64,000 nucleotides of DNA from Caulobacter hibisci (GCF_016135805.1 NZ_JADWOX010000002.1:186001-250000), one strand, 5' to 3'; shown: positions 9,170 to 17,615, numbered from the stretch's first letter. Notes: generated by a model not told the origin, from the sequence alone. Made by a program: numbers and translations.

Positions 9170-11464
9170 CTAAAGCCCGTTCGGCGGCGCGGTGAAGGTC
9201 GTCGCCCAGGCCGACGGCGCAGGGCCCATGGTCAGCTCCAGAACCCCGCCCTTGGCCAGTTCATCATGCGTGATCCAGGCGCGATCGATCGGCTTGCCGT
9301 TCAGCCTGGCCGCCGTGACGTAGCGATTGGCTTCCGACGCTTCAGGCGCGGAGACCACGAAGGTCTTGCCGCCCTCCAGCGCGATGGCGCTGCGCGTGAA
9401 CACCGGCGAGGCGATGTAGTAGTAGGGCTGGCCCGCGTTCGGATAGAGGCCGACGGCGTTCCAGACGTACCAGCTCGACATCGCCCCGGCGTCGTCGTTG
9501 CCCGGCAGGCCCGTGCGGGTGGCGCGATAGTGCTTGGCCATCAGCTGGCGGGCAATCTCGGCCGTGCGGTCGGGCCGGCCGGCGTGGATGTAGAGGTACG
9601 GCGCCAGGATGTCCGGCTCGTTGCCCTGCGAATAGTGGCCGTCGAACAGGTGGTCGAGCCAGGTGACGAAACCCTTGGCGCCGCCGGTCTTGGCCATCAG
9701 CCCGGCCACGTCCTGCGGGACATAGGTCGAGTACTGCAGGGCGTTGCCCTCGTAGAACACCGCGTCCCACCACGGTCCCGAGCGGTCGGGATATTCGTAG
9801 GTGCAGCTGTAGTTCTCGACCCACTCGCCATTGGGATAGCGGGGACGCACGCAGCCGAGACTGTCATCCCAGATGTTCTTCCAATTGCCGGAGCGGGCGA
9901 TGTAGCGCTTGGCGTGGTCGGTCTTGCCCAGGGCCTTGGCCACCACGCCGATGGCGTAGTCGTCATAGGCGTATTCCAGGGTGCGCGAGGCCGAGCGGGT
10001 CTGGGTGAACGGCACATAGCCGAGCTTCAGATAGTCCGCCAGCACGCGGCCCTGCAGGAAGGGCTGGTCGCTGTCGACCTCGCCGTTCTTGCGCAGCGCT
10101 TCATAGGCCAGGTTCAGGTCGAACCCGCCCAGTTTCTTGACCACGGCGTCGGCCACCAGGATGTCGCCGTTCGAGCCGCCCTGGGTCATGCCGTTGGCCC
10201 CGGCGATCCGCGAGTCGGGCATCCAGCCGGTGTGCTTGTAGGTGTCGATCAGCGAGCGAAGCATGTCGCGCTGCCGCTGCGGCTGGATCACCGTCAGCAG
10301 TGGGTGCAGCGTCCGGAACGTGTCCCACAGGGTGTAGAAGTCCTCGTAGTGGGGCTCATCGGACTTCCACCAGACGTTCTCGCCCGAAAGGTCGTGCGGC
10401 ATCGTGTGCGAGCGATAGAGGGCGGAATAGAAGATCCGCTGCTGCTCGTCGCTGCCGCCCTGCACCTGGATCTGGGCCAGGGCCTTCGCCCACTCGGCGC
10501 GGGCGGCTTCATGATAGGCGTCGAAGTCCCAGCCGGGCATCTCCTGCGCCAAGTTGGCGCGGGCCTGGTCGGCGCTGACGAACGACACGGCCAGCTTCAT
10601 CTGAACCTGGCGGTCGGTCGTGGTGTCGAGGGTCAGCCAGGCGCCCAGGCGGTTGGAGAACTCGCGCTCGGTGTCGTACTCGATCATCAGGCCCTGACGG
10701 TTGGCGGCGCTCTTGACCTGCGAGCCGCCCTCGGCGCGACCGACGCCGTGCTTGGCCTCGAACCAGCCCTGGCCGGCCGTCCACGAGCCGAAGGCCTTGG
10801 CCGGACGATCGACGACGGCGTGGAAATAGAGGGTGTAGGGCGCCGGATTCCAGCCGCCCTCGACCGTGACCTCGCCGGCCAGGGTGTGGTCGTCGATCAG
10901 CGCCACCTTGGCCAGCCGCACCCGTTGCCCGCGGCCGCGCATGGCGACCACCGAGCTGACGTCGAAGATCAGTTGGCTTTGCGTATTGGCCGGATAGGTC
11001 AGGCGCTGGAAGCCGACGCGGCGCGAGGCGGTCAGTTCCACCTTGATCCGCTCGGCCTCGCTGTTACCCAGCCCCACGGCGTAGTAGCCGGGCGAGGCCC
11101 GTTCGTCGGTCTTGCCAAAATGCAGGTGGTTCAGCTTCAGCGGCCCGACGCTCGGCGTGACCCGGAAGTTGCCGTACTTGCCCGAGCCGCCCGTGCCGCT
11201 GACATGGGTGTAGCTGAAGCCGATGATCGGGCTCTTGGAGTCGTAGCCGTTGGTGTCGGCGTTGGTGGTGTCGGGGCTCAGCGACACGAAGCCGAACGGC
11301 ACGCCGGCGCCCGGCACGGTGTTGCCGCCGGTCACCCCGCCGCCGTCGACCCCGACGAAGGGATCGACCTTGCTGGTGAGGTCAGGCGGCCCGGACTGCG
11401 CCAGCGCCGCCAGCGGGGTCGAGATCATGACCGCGCCGAGCAGAAGGGCTCGAAAGGAACGCAT
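9170..11464 (-). CDS. Secreted GH92 alpha-mannosidase in the inositol-transport operon
   Basis: A second GH92 exo-alpha-mannosidase, 764 residues, without the extra C-terminal domain of its neighbour at 3972. The ATG at 11464 was chosen because AGGA lies 8 nt upstream; an in-frame ATG at 11473 has no spaced ribosome site. The signal peptide is MRSFRALLLGAVMISTPLAALAQ. GH92 motifs include VDPFVGVDGGGVTGGNTVPGA near the mature start, GFSYTHVSGTGGSGKYGNF, FYTLWDTFRTLHPLLTVIQP and GNDDAGAMSSWYVWNAVGLYP with the family acidic pair. It begins about 30 bp after iatP on the same strand, so it is most likely the last gene of the ibpA-iatA-iatP operon. That position suggests it frees inositol or mannose from a mannosyl-inositol compound. 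Confidence 0.9.
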   Translation of the reverse strand: MRSFRALLLGAVMISTPLAALAQSGPPDLTSKVDPFVGVDGGGVTGGNTVPGAGVPFGFVSLSPDTTNADTNGYDSKSPIIGFSYTHVSGTGGSGKYGNFRVTPSVGPLKLNHLHFGKTDERASPGYYAVGLGNSEAERIKVELTASRRVGFQRLTYPANTQSQLIFDVSSVVAMRGRGQRVRLAKVALIDDHTLAGEVTVEGGWNPAPYTLYFHAVVDRPAKAFGSWTAGQGWFEAKHGVGRAEGGSQVKSAANRQGLMIEYDTEREFSNRLGAWLTLDTTTDRQVQMKLAVSFVSADQARANLAQEMPGWDFDAYHEAARAEWAKALAQIQVQGGSDEQQRIFYSALYRSHTMPHDLSGENVWWKSDEPHYEDFYTLWDTFRTLHPLLTVIQPQRQRDMLRSLIDTYKHTGWMPDSRIAGANGMTQGGSNGDILVADAVVKKLGGFDLNLAYEALRKNGEVDSDQPFLQGRVLADYLKLGYVPFTQTRSASRTLEYAYDDYAIGVVAKALGKTDHAKRYIARSGNWKNIWDDSLGCVRPRYPNGEWVENYSCTYEYPDRSGPWWDAVFYEGNALQYSTYVPQDVAGLMAKTGGAKGFVTWLDHLFDGHYSQGNEPDILAPYLYIHAGRPDRTAEIARQLMAKHYRATRTGLPGNDDAGAMSSWYVWNAVGLYPNAGQPYYYIASPVFTRSAIALEGGKTFVVSAPEASEANRYVTAARLNGKPIDRAWITHDELAKGGVLELTMGPAPSAWATTFTAPPNGL

Positions 11465-11495
11465 CGTCGCCATCCTGGATACCGGCCGAGTCGAG

Positions 11496-12515
11496 TCAGG
11501 CCTTGTGGGTGCGGGCGTAGTGGTCGAAGGCGACGGCGGCGACAATGATCAAGCCGATCACCACCTGCTGGAAGTACGAGGTGACGTGCATGATGACCAA
11601 GCCGTTGGACAGGACGCCTATCAGCAAGGCGCCCAGGATGGTTCCGCCGACATTGCCCGAGCCGCCCGACAGGCTGGCGCCGCCGATCACCACCGAGGCG
11701 ATGACCCGCAGCTCGTAGCCGGTGCCGGCCACGGCCTCGGCCGAACCCAGGCGCGCCGACAGCAGGAAGCCCGACAGGCCGGCCAGGGCGCCGATCACGG
11801 CGTAGACGCTGGTGACGACGAAATCGACGTTCACGCCCGACAGCCGCGCGGCCTCCTTGTTGCCGCCCACCGCATAGACCTGCCGGCCGTAGCGGGTGTA
11901 GCGCAGCACCACGTGGCCAATGGCCGCCACCAGGGCGAAGACCACGATCGGAACCGGCACGAACAGGATCTGGCCCGTGCCCCACCAGCGATAGGCCGCG
12001 TCGAAGCCCGAGATCGGGCCGCCGTCGTTGAGCAGCAGCGTCGCCCCGCGCCAGACGGTCATGCCGCCCAGGGTGACGATGAAGGCCGGCACGTGCAGCT
12101 TGGTCACCACCTTGCCGTGGACATAGCCGGCGACCAGGCCCACCAGGCTCGAGATCGCCAGGGCCACGAACCAGCTGGCCGGCGAGCCGCCCATCAGGTT
12201 GGTCACCACATAGGCCGCCGCGATCGAGGCGCAGGCCAAGAGCGAGCCCACCGCCACGTCGATGCCGCCGATCAGGATGACGTAGGTCATGCCGACCGCG
12301 ATGATCCCGTAGATCGACACCTCGCTGAGAATGTTCAGCGCGTTGCGCAGCGTCAGGAAGCGCTCGTTGACGGTCCCGAACACGGCGATCAGCAGCAGCA
12401 GGAACAGGATCGTCCGATGCCGGCGCGCGAAGGCCAGCAGGTCGAAGCCACGGCCGGGCGGCGGCGCGGCGCGATCGGCGGCCGGGTCGGGCGAAAGGGT
12501 GGGGGAGACGGTCAT
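11496..12515 (-). CDS. iatP: Inositol ABC transporter permease
   Basis: The inner-membrane channel subunit of a sugar/inositol importer of the RbsC/BPD_transp_2 class, 339 residues. About eight to ten hydrophobic helices are visible, beginning at ILFLLLLIAVFGTVNERFLT. The family motif GGIDVAVGS and the cytoplasmic loop EAARLSGVNV are present, the loop being the contact for the ATPase. Its ATG overlaps the iatA stop codon by 4 bp (ATGA at 12512-12515), so the two are translationally coupled. The trio with iatA and ibpA matches the myo-inositol transporter of Caulobacter crescentus. Here it is adjacent to the iol catabolic genes. Confidence 0.9.
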   Translation of the reverse strand: MTVSPTLSPDPAADRAAPPPGRGFDLLAFARRHRTILFLLLLIAVFGTVNERFLTLRNALNILSEVSIYGIIAVGMTYVILIGGIDVAVGSLLACASIAAAYVVTNLMGGSPASWFVALAISSLVGLVAGYVHGKVVTKLHVPAFIVTLGGMTVWRGATLLLNDGGPISGFDAAYRWWGTGQILFVPVPIVVFALVAAIGHVVLRYTRYGRQVYAVGGNKEAARLSGVNVDFVVTSVYAVIGALAGLSGFLLSARLGSAEAVAGTGYELRVIASVVIGGASLSGGSGNVGGTILGALLIGVLSNGLVIMHVTSYFQQVVIGLIIVAAVAFDHYARTHKA

Positions 12516-14056
12516 TGCGGGCGGTGTTCCATTCCTGACGACACCGGCCGGGCGCCGGTCGCCATGTAGGCCATCAGGCCCTCTTCGGTGGCCGCTTCGG
12601 CCTCGAGATCGGCGACGACCGCGCCTTCGCGGAAGACGACGATGCGGTCGCTGACGGCCATCACCTCGGCCAGTTCCGACGAGATCACGACGATCGCCAC
12701 GCCCTGGGCGGCCAGGTCGCACAGCACCTGGTGCACCTCGGCCTTGGCGCCGATGTCGATGCCGCGCGTGGGCTCGTCGACAATCAGCACCCGCGGCGCC
12801 AGGGCCATGGAGCGGCCCAGCAGCACCTTCTGCTGGTTGCCGCCCGACAGCTTGCCGATCGCGGTCTCCTGGTCGGCCATCTTGATGCGCAGCTTCTGGC
12901 GATAGGTCTCCACGAGGTCGCGCTCGGCGCTCTCGTCGACCCACTGGCCCAGGCGGCTGAGCCCGCCCAGGCTGGGCAGGCTGAGATTGTGGCGGATCGA
13001 GTGGTCGAGGAAGCAGCCCTGCTGCTTGCGGTCCTCCGGCACCAGCATGACGCCGGCGCGGATCGCATCGCGCGGCGACTTCAGTTTCAGCGGTTTGTCG
13101 TCCAGCTTGATCGAGCCCGAGGCGATGGCGTCGGCGCCGAAGATCAGGCGGGCCAGATCCGTGCGTCCCGCGCCGACCAGGCCGGCCAGGCCGACGATCT
13201 CGCCGGCGCGGACCTCCAGGCTGATGTTCTTCAGATAGCCGGGCGCGGAGAGGCGAGGGCGGCGGGGCGTCACGCCGTCGACCTTCAGCACTACCGGACC
13301 GGCCGGTCCGCAGCGCGGGCGGCGGGTGAACTCGACGCTGCGGCCGACCATCAGCCGGACCATGTCGGCCACCTCGACCTCGGCGACGTCGCCGCTGGCC
13401 ACCCAGCGACCGTCTCGCATCACGGTGTAGCGGTCGCACATGGCCTTCACCTCGGCCAGGCGGTGCGACACGTAGATCACGCTGACGCCGCGGGCCTTCA
13501 GCCCGGCGATGATGGCGTGCAGGCGATCGACCTCGCGGCTGGAGAGGGCGGCGGTCGGCTCGTCCATGATGATCAGCCGGGCGTTCAGGGTCATCGCCTT
13601 GGCGATCTCGACCATCTGCTGCTCGGCCACCGTCAGGTGGCGGACGACTTCGTTCGGATCGAGCGGCAGGCCCAACTCGTCCAGCAGGTTTCGGGCGTCG
13701 CTCCGTAGCCTGGCCCAGTCGACGAGCCCCAGCCGCTTGGGTTCGCGGCCGAGATACATGTTCTCGGCGACGCTGAGCTCGGGGAAGAGGTTGAACTCCT
13801 GATAGATCGTGGCGATGCCCAGCTGCTGGCGACGCAGTGGCGCATCGCGCGGGTCCAGCGCCTGGCCGTCGAAGGTCACGGCGCCCTCGTCTGCGGCGTG
13901 GGCGGCCGACAGGATCTTGATCAGGGTCGACTTGCCCGCGCCGTTCTCGCCCAGCAGGGCGTGGACCTCGCCGGTTCCGACGACCAATCGGACCTGGTCG
14001 AGGGCCAGGACGCCCGGGAAGCGCTTGCTGACCTTGCTGACGTCCAGGAGGGTCAT
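12512..14056 (-). CDS. iatA: Inositol ABC transporter ATP-binding protein (two ATPase domains)
   Basis: A 514-residue cytoplasmic ATPase with two ABC domains in tandem, as in RbsA and MglA. The first has Walker A GENGAGKST (about 36-44), signature LTVAEQQMVEIAK and Walker B LIIMDEPTAAL. The second has a degenerate Walker A (GLVGAGRTDLARLIFG), which is normal for this subfamily, the signature LSGGNQQKVLLGRS and Walker B VLIVDEPTRGID. It starts 6 bp after ibpA ends and overlaps iatP. It powers import of inositol delivered by IbpA. Confidence 0.92.
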   Translation of the reverse strand: MTLLDVSKVSKRFPGVLALDQVRLVVGTGEVHALLGENGAGKSTLIKILSAAHAADEGAVTFDGQALDPRDAPLRRQQLGIATIYQEFNLFPELSVAENMYLGREPKRLGLVDWARLRSDARNLLDELGLPLDPNEVVRHLTVAEQQMVEIAKAMTLNARLIIMDEPTAALSSREVDRLHAIIAGLKARGVSVIYVSHRLAEVKAMCDRYTVMRDGRWVASGDVAEVEVADMVRLMVGRSVEFTRRPRCGPAGPVVLKVDGVTPRRPRLSAPGYLKNISLEVRAGEIVGLAGLVGAGRTDLARLIFGADAIASGSIKLDDKPLKLKSPRDAIRAGVMLVPEDRKQQGCFLDHSIRHNLSLPSLGGLSRLGQWVDESAERDLVETYRQKLRIKMADQETAIGKLSGGNQQKVLLGRSMALAPRVLIVDEPTRGIDIGAKAEVHQVLCDLAAQGVAIVVISSELAEVMAVSDRIVVFREGAVVADLEAEAATEEGLMAYMATGARPVSSGMEHRPQ

Positions 14057-14062
14057 GGCGGC

Positions 14063-15043
14063 CTATTTGACCTCGGAGATGCGCGAGGCCTCGGTCAGAT
14101 TGGCGCTGGTGATCAGCACCGGCTTCAGGCTGACCGACTTGGGGGCGGCACCGGTCTTGATCTTGTCGACGGCCTGGCGAAGAGCGGTGCGGATCTGCAG
14201 GCCGGGGTTCTGCTCGACCGAGGCGACCATCTCGCCGGCCTTGATGCGGGCCAGGGCCTCGGGGATGGCGTCGAAGCCCAGCACCTTGATCTTGGCCGAG
14301 CCGAAACCGGCGGCGCGCACGGCCTCCAGCGCGCCCATGGCCATGTCGTCGTTCAGGCACAGGATCACGTCGGGCGGGCTGTCGTGCAGCGAGGTCAGCA
14401 CGTTCTGGGTGACGGTCAGGGCCTGGTCGCGCTTGGAGTTGGCGGTCTGCTCGGTGACGATCTTGAAGGCCGCGCCGCCGGCCGCCAGGCCCTCGTGCAA
14501 GCCCTTGACCCGCTCGATCGAGCTGGAGCTGCCGGGGTCGTTGGTGATCACCACCACCCGCGCGCCGGCCGGATAGGTCTTGACCACCCAGTCGGCCATG
14601 GCGCGGCCGCCGGCGACGTTGTCTGCGCCCACATGGGGAACAGGCGGCGTCGCGCCGGCGATGTTGCGGTCGACCGAGATCACCGCCACGCCCTGCCGTG
14701 CCAGCTCGTCGGCGGCGGTCGCCAGGGCCTTGGAGTCGGTCGGGGCGACGATCACCACCTTGGCGCCCTGCACGGCGGCGGCCTCGAGGTCGGCGATCTG
14801 CTTGGAGGAGTTGTTCTGGGCGTCCATCACCTGGACCTTCACGCCCAGCTTGGTCGCCTCGTCTTCCAATTCGCGGCGCATGGCCACGAAGAAGGGCTGG
14901 GACAGGTCGTTGAAGCTGACCACCACCTCGGCGTCCTGGCCGCCGCGCGCGCAGCCGCCCAGCAGCCCGCCCGCCACTGCCGTCGCCCCGAGTCCGGCTG
15001 CCAGACCAAGAAGGCGCCGACGCGACGTCAGGGGGCGGATCAT
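14063..15043 (-). CDS. ibpA: Inositol-binding protein of ABC transporter
   Basis: The extracytoplasmic ligand-binding subunit of the inositol importer, 326 residues, of the RbsB/Peripla_BP_4 fold. The N-terminus has a twin-arginine-like stretch (TSRRRLLGLAAG) and a lipobox LLGGC, so it may be a membrane-anchored lipoprotein. The mature part begins VVVSFNDLSQPFFVAMRREL and carries DAQNNSSKQ, VGADNVAGG, ILCLNDDMAMGALEA and VLGFDAIPEALA, very close to my memory of C. crescentus IbpA, which binds myo-inositol. It is first in the operon ibpA-iatA-iatP-GH92. A perfect TTGACA and an IolR-type operator lie about 70-95 bp upstream, so inositol should induce it through IolR. Confidence 0.92.
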   Translation of the reverse strand: MIRPLTSRRRLLGLAAGLGATAVAGGLLGGCARGGQDAEVVVSFNDLSQPFFVAMRRELEDEATKLGVKVQVMDAQNNSSKQIADLEAAAVQGAKVVIVAPTDSKALATAADELARQGVAVISVDRNIAGATPPVPHVGADNVAGGRAMADWVVKTYPAGARVVVITNDPGSSSSIERVKGLHEGLAAGGAAFKIVTEQTANSKRDQALTVTQNVLTSLHDSPPDVILCLNDDMAMGALEAVRAAGFGSAKIKVLGFDAIPEALARIKAGEMVASVEQNPGLQIRTALRQAVDKIKTGAAPKSVSLKPVLITSANLTEASRISEVK

Positions 15044-15112
15044 GGCGTTTCTCTACTCGCTAATGGACTTGATTATCGGATGCTGAGCATCGCTTTCGTT
15101 ACCCGACACATG

Positions 15113-15132
15113 CATGGAAGATAAATTCCATG
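15113..15132. promoter_or_regulatory. IolR operator overlapping the ibpA promoter
   Basis: GGAA-GATAAA-TTCC at 15116-15129 matches GGAA-N6-TTCC, the motif I recall as the IolR operator in alphaproteobacteria. The arms extend to 7 bp (CATGGAA ... TTCCATG). On the minus strand a perfect -35 hexamer TTGACA (15136-15131) touches the site, so bound repressor would cover the space between -35 and -10 of ibpA. Confidence 0.8.
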
Positions 15133-15257
15133 TCAAGAATGTCGGGGAAATGACGTTTCATTTTTGCCGCCGCGACGGTGCGGCTGGCGAACGCCGTTGT
15201 CGATAGAGCCCTGGTTCGCGGCCGTTGTTAAGACGGATATCGGCCAACGACGGAATT

Positions 15258-15271
15258 CGAAGAAAAATTCC
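15258..15271. promoter_or_regulatory. Near-match IolR operator upstream of a candidate small RNA
   Basis: CGAA-GAAAAA-TTCC differs from GGAA-N6-TTCC at one position. Its centre is 30 bp from the next near-match at 15288-15301, about three helical turns, so two repressor dimers could bind on one face of the DNA. Confidence 0.5.
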
Positions 15272-15287
15272 ATCATGCTTGTATTTT

Positions 15288-15301
15288 GGAAAATCTGTTC
15301 G
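15288..15301. promoter_or_regulatory. Near-match IolR operator inside a plus-strand promoter spacer
   Basis: GGAA-AATCTG-TTCG has one mismatch to GGAA-N6-TTCC. It lies exactly within the 17-bp spacer of a plus-strand promoter-like pair, TTGTAT (15279-15284) and TATGGT (15302-15307). Confidence 0.4.
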
Positions 15302-15313
15302 TATGGTGGCCGC

Positions 15314-15405
15314 GAATGGAACAGCCGGCGAGCCGGCCGCTCCTGATCACGATCTGGAACACCTAAGCGGCGGCTCGCGCCTCTCCTTGAGCCGCCGTTC
15401 TTTTT
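15314..15405 (+). ncRNA. Candidate small RNA between ibpA and idhA
   Basis: A plus-strand intrinsic terminator ends at 15405 although both flanking genes (ibpA and idhA) are on the minus strand. Upstream lies a promoter-like TTGTAT-N17-TATGGT, which predicts a start near 15314 and an RNA of about 92 nt. The interval contains a GC-rich stem-loop (GCCGG / CCGGC near 15325-15340). No protein with coding character fits this strand. The two near-match IolR sites over and before the promoter suggest inositol control. This is a prediction from sequence only. Confidence 0.4.
15367..15405 (+). terminator. Intrinsic terminator on the plus strand
   Basis: GGCGGCTC (15369-15376) pairs with GAGCCGCC (15389-15396), extended outward by further pairs, and is followed by GTTCTTTTT. 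Only the plus strand has the T-run; on the minus strand the same hairpin would follow the idhA stop codon but without a U-tract. Confidence 0.7.
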
Positions 15406-15411
15406 GCGTGG

Positions 15412-16398
15412 CTACAGCTTCACGAGCTGGCCGGTCCGGGCCGATTGGCCGGCGGCTTCGGCCAGGGCCAGGGCCTCCACCCCATCGACATAGCCGACCG
15501 ACGGCGCGGCCTCGCCGCGGATGATCTGGGCGAAGTGGGCCATCTCGCGGCGGTAGGCCTCGGCGTAGCGGTCGAGGAAGAAGTTCTGGAAGGCGTCGCT
15601 GGCCGCGCCGGCCTCGCCCCAGACCGAGACGGTGCTTTCCGTGACGTTGTCGGCCCGGACCATGCCCTTGGCCCCGAAGGCCTCGATACGCTGGTCGTAG
15701 CCATAGCCGCTGCGGCGGCTGTTGCTGATCATGCAGATCTTGCCCGAGCCCGTGCGCAGCAGGATCTTGGCGGTGTCGACGTCGCCGGCCTCGCCGATCG
15801 CTGGATCGACCAGGCAGCTGGCGGCGGCGAACACCTCGGTCACCGGCTCGTCCAGCAGCCAGCGGGCCATGTCGAAGTCGTGAATGGCCATGTCCTTGAA
15901 CAGGCCGCCCGACACCTTGACGTAGGCCACCGGAGGAGGGGCGGGATCGTGGCTGGTAATGTGCACCGTCTCCAGGGCGCCGACCACGCCGCCCGCCAGC
16001 CTGGCCTTCAGCGCCTGAAAGCTGGGATCGAAGCGGCGGTTGAAGCCCAGGAACAGCCTGGCGCCCGGCGCGCCCAGTTCGGCGGCCGCCGAGCGGGCGC
16101 GGGCCAGGTCCTGGTCGATCGGCTTCTCGCAGAACACCGCCTTGCCGGCCGCCACGGCCTTCAGGCTGTAGTCAAGGTGGGTGTCGGTCGAGCTGGCGAT
16201 GATCACCCCGGCCACCGACGGGTCGTTCAGCGCCGTGTCGAGGTCGCTGACCTGGGCGCCGGTCTGCGCCGCCAGGCCCTCGGCCGCGACGGCGACGGGA
16301 TCGACGACATGCTTCAGGCGCAGGCCCGGCTGGGCGGCGACGTTCATGGCGTGGATACGGCCGATGCGGCCCGCGCCCAGTATGGCGATGTCGTGCAT
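15412..16398 (-). CDS. idhA: myo-inositol 2-dehydrogenase
   Basis: An NAD-dependent oxidoreductase of the Gfo/Idh/MocA family, 328 residues, that oxidises myo-inositol to 2-keto-myo-inositol, the first catabolic step in the cytoplasm. The Rossmann motif is GAGRIGRIH (8-16), the catalytic lysine is in CEKPID (Lys92), and DMAIHDFDMARWLL holds the conserved Asp/His pair. I chose the ATG at 16398 because AAGG lies 5 nt before it and the protein then starts directly at the Rossmann strand; an ATG at 16410 would add MKVP. It is divergent from iolR, and the region between them carries a strong IolR-type operator. Confidence 0.9.
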   Translation of the reverse strand: MHDIAILGAGRIGRIHAMNVAAQPGLRLKHVVDPVAVAAEGLAAQTGAQVSDLDTALNDPSVAGVIIASSTDTHLDYSLKAVAAGKAVFCEKPIDQDLARARSAAAELGAPGARLFLGFNRRFDPSFQALKARLAGGVVGALETVHITSHDPAPPPVAYVKVSGGLFKDMAIHDFDMARWLLDEPVTEVFAAASCLVDPAIGEAGDVDTAKILLRTGSGKICMISNSRRSGYGYDQRIEAFGAKGMVRADNVTESTVSVWGEAGAASDAFQNFFLDRYAEAYRREMAHFAQIIRGEAAPSVGYVDGVEALALAEAAGQSARTGQLVKL

Positions 16399-16544
16399 GG
16401 GAACCTTCATGGTCTCGGGAGATTTCGCAGGGACGGATTTCGCGCGGGAGTGGGCGGCGCTGTCGCTGCCTGATCGTCCGATCGTGTCGCCTGGACCATG
16501 ACCGCTCCCTCGTCCGGCTCGTAGGGCGGCCGGGACTTCGTGTT

Positions 16545-16577
16545 CCTGTAGCTTGGAATAAAAATTCCCTCTACAGG
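16545..16577. promoter_or_regulatory. IolR operator in the idhA-iolR intergenic region (nested dyad)
   Basis: The core GGAA-TAAAAA-TTCC (16555-16568) is a perfect GGAA-N6-TTCC site. It sits inside a second dyad: CCTGTAG (16545-16551) and CTACAGG (16571-16577). It is placed to control both idhA and iolR, so iolR is probably autoregulated. Confidence 0.75.
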
Positions 16578-16678
16578 TAAAGTGGAATTCCTGGTCGCGA
16601 GCTGAACCCTGGCGTTCGCGCGCGGAACGGATATTCTAAATTTGACCGATCGTACGCAACCGATCGAGTGGGGGCCGG

Positions 16679-17554
16679 ATGACCGAAGAGACCACGGCGG
16701 CGAAGGCGCCCGCCAGCGCCGACGAACTGCGGGCGGCGATTCTCGATCGCTATGAGACGCTCAGCAAGCGCCTGCAACAGATCGCCCGCTATGTGCTGGA
16801 CGAGCCCAACGAGATGGCGCTGGAAACCCTGGCGGTGATCTCCGAGCGGTGCGGCGTGCAGCCCTCGGCCATCGTGCGCTTCGCCAAGACCTTCGGCTTC
16901 CCCGGCGCCAGCCAGATGCAGCGGCTGTTCCGCGACGGCCTGCTGTCGGGCCACGCGGCCCTGGGCTACGGCGAGCGGGTCCGCCACTTCAACGAGGCCG
17001 TCGCCCGCAAGCCCGAAGGGGGCGCGCAGGTGCTGGCCGAGTTCGTCGAGGGCAACACCCTGGCGCTCCAGAACCTGGGCCAGACGGTCAGCGAGGCCGA
17101 CATGGCCAAGGCCGTGTCCCTGATCGACAAGGCCGAGGCGGTCTATGTGGCCGGCTTTCGCCGATCGTTCCCGGTGGCCTCGTACCTGGCCTATTCGCTG
17201 CAGCAGGTGAACAAGCGCACCCTGTTCATCGATGGCGTGGCGGGCCTGACCAAGCAGCAGGTCCAGACCATCGGCCCCAAGGACCTGCTGATCGCCGTCA
17301 GCTATCATCCCTATGCGGAAGAGACGGTGCAGGCCGTCGAGATGGCGGTGCAGCGCGGGGCCAACGTGCTGTCGATCAGCGACAGCTTGGTCAGCCCGAT
17401 CGCCAAGCCGGCCGAACTGGTGCTGCACGTGCGCGAATCCGAGGTGCGGACCTTCCGCTCGCTGGCCGCCTCGATCTGCCTGGCCCAGGCCCTGGTCATC
17501 GGCTTCGCCTTCGAGGCCAGCAAGGAAAAGGGCAAGGGCCGCAAGGCCGTCTGA
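16679..17554 (+). CDS. iolR: RpiR-family repressor of inositol genes
   Basis: A 291-residue transcription regulator with an N-terminal HTH_6 domain (about 20-100; RLQQIARYVLDEPNEMALETLAVISERCGVQPSA-like helices followed by FAKTFGFPG) and a C-terminal SIS sugar-phosphate-binding domain (about 125-260; VYVAGFRRSFPVASYLAY and LLIAVSYHPYAEETVQ). The ATG follows a GGGGG ribosome site. In C. crescentus the RpiR-type IolR represses the iol and transporter genes and is relieved by an inositol breakdown product. Here it is divergent from idhA and 112 bp upstream of iolC on the same strand, and operator-like sites flank it. Confidence 0.88.
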   Translation: MTEETTAAKAPASADELRAAILDRYETLSKRLQQIARYVLDEPNEMALETLAVISERCGVQPSAIVRFAKTFGFPGASQMQRLFRDGLLSGHAALGYGERVRHFNEAVARKPEGGAQVLAEFVEGNTLALQNLGQTVSEADMAKAVSLIDKAEAVYVAGFRRSFPVASYLAYSLQQVNKRTLFIDGVAGLTKQQVQTIGPKDLLIAVSYHPYAEETVQAVEMAVQRGANVLSISDSLVSPIAKPAELVLHVRESEVRTFRSLAASICLAQALVIGFAFEASKEKGKGRKAV

Positions 17555-17615
17555 GCCCGTTCCACATCTCGTCAAAATGAAATGAATGTTGCGAGATTTT
17601 TAGAGTTAGAATATG

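Noticed and set aside
9266..11548. A 760-codon plus-strand frame opposite the second GH92
   Set aside because: The minus strand has a complete GH92 with signal peptide; the plus frame has no domain and no ribosome site.
16584..16591. GGAATTCC as another IolR site
   Set aside because: The two half-sites touch without the N6 spacer present in the other sites, so it is not the same motif.
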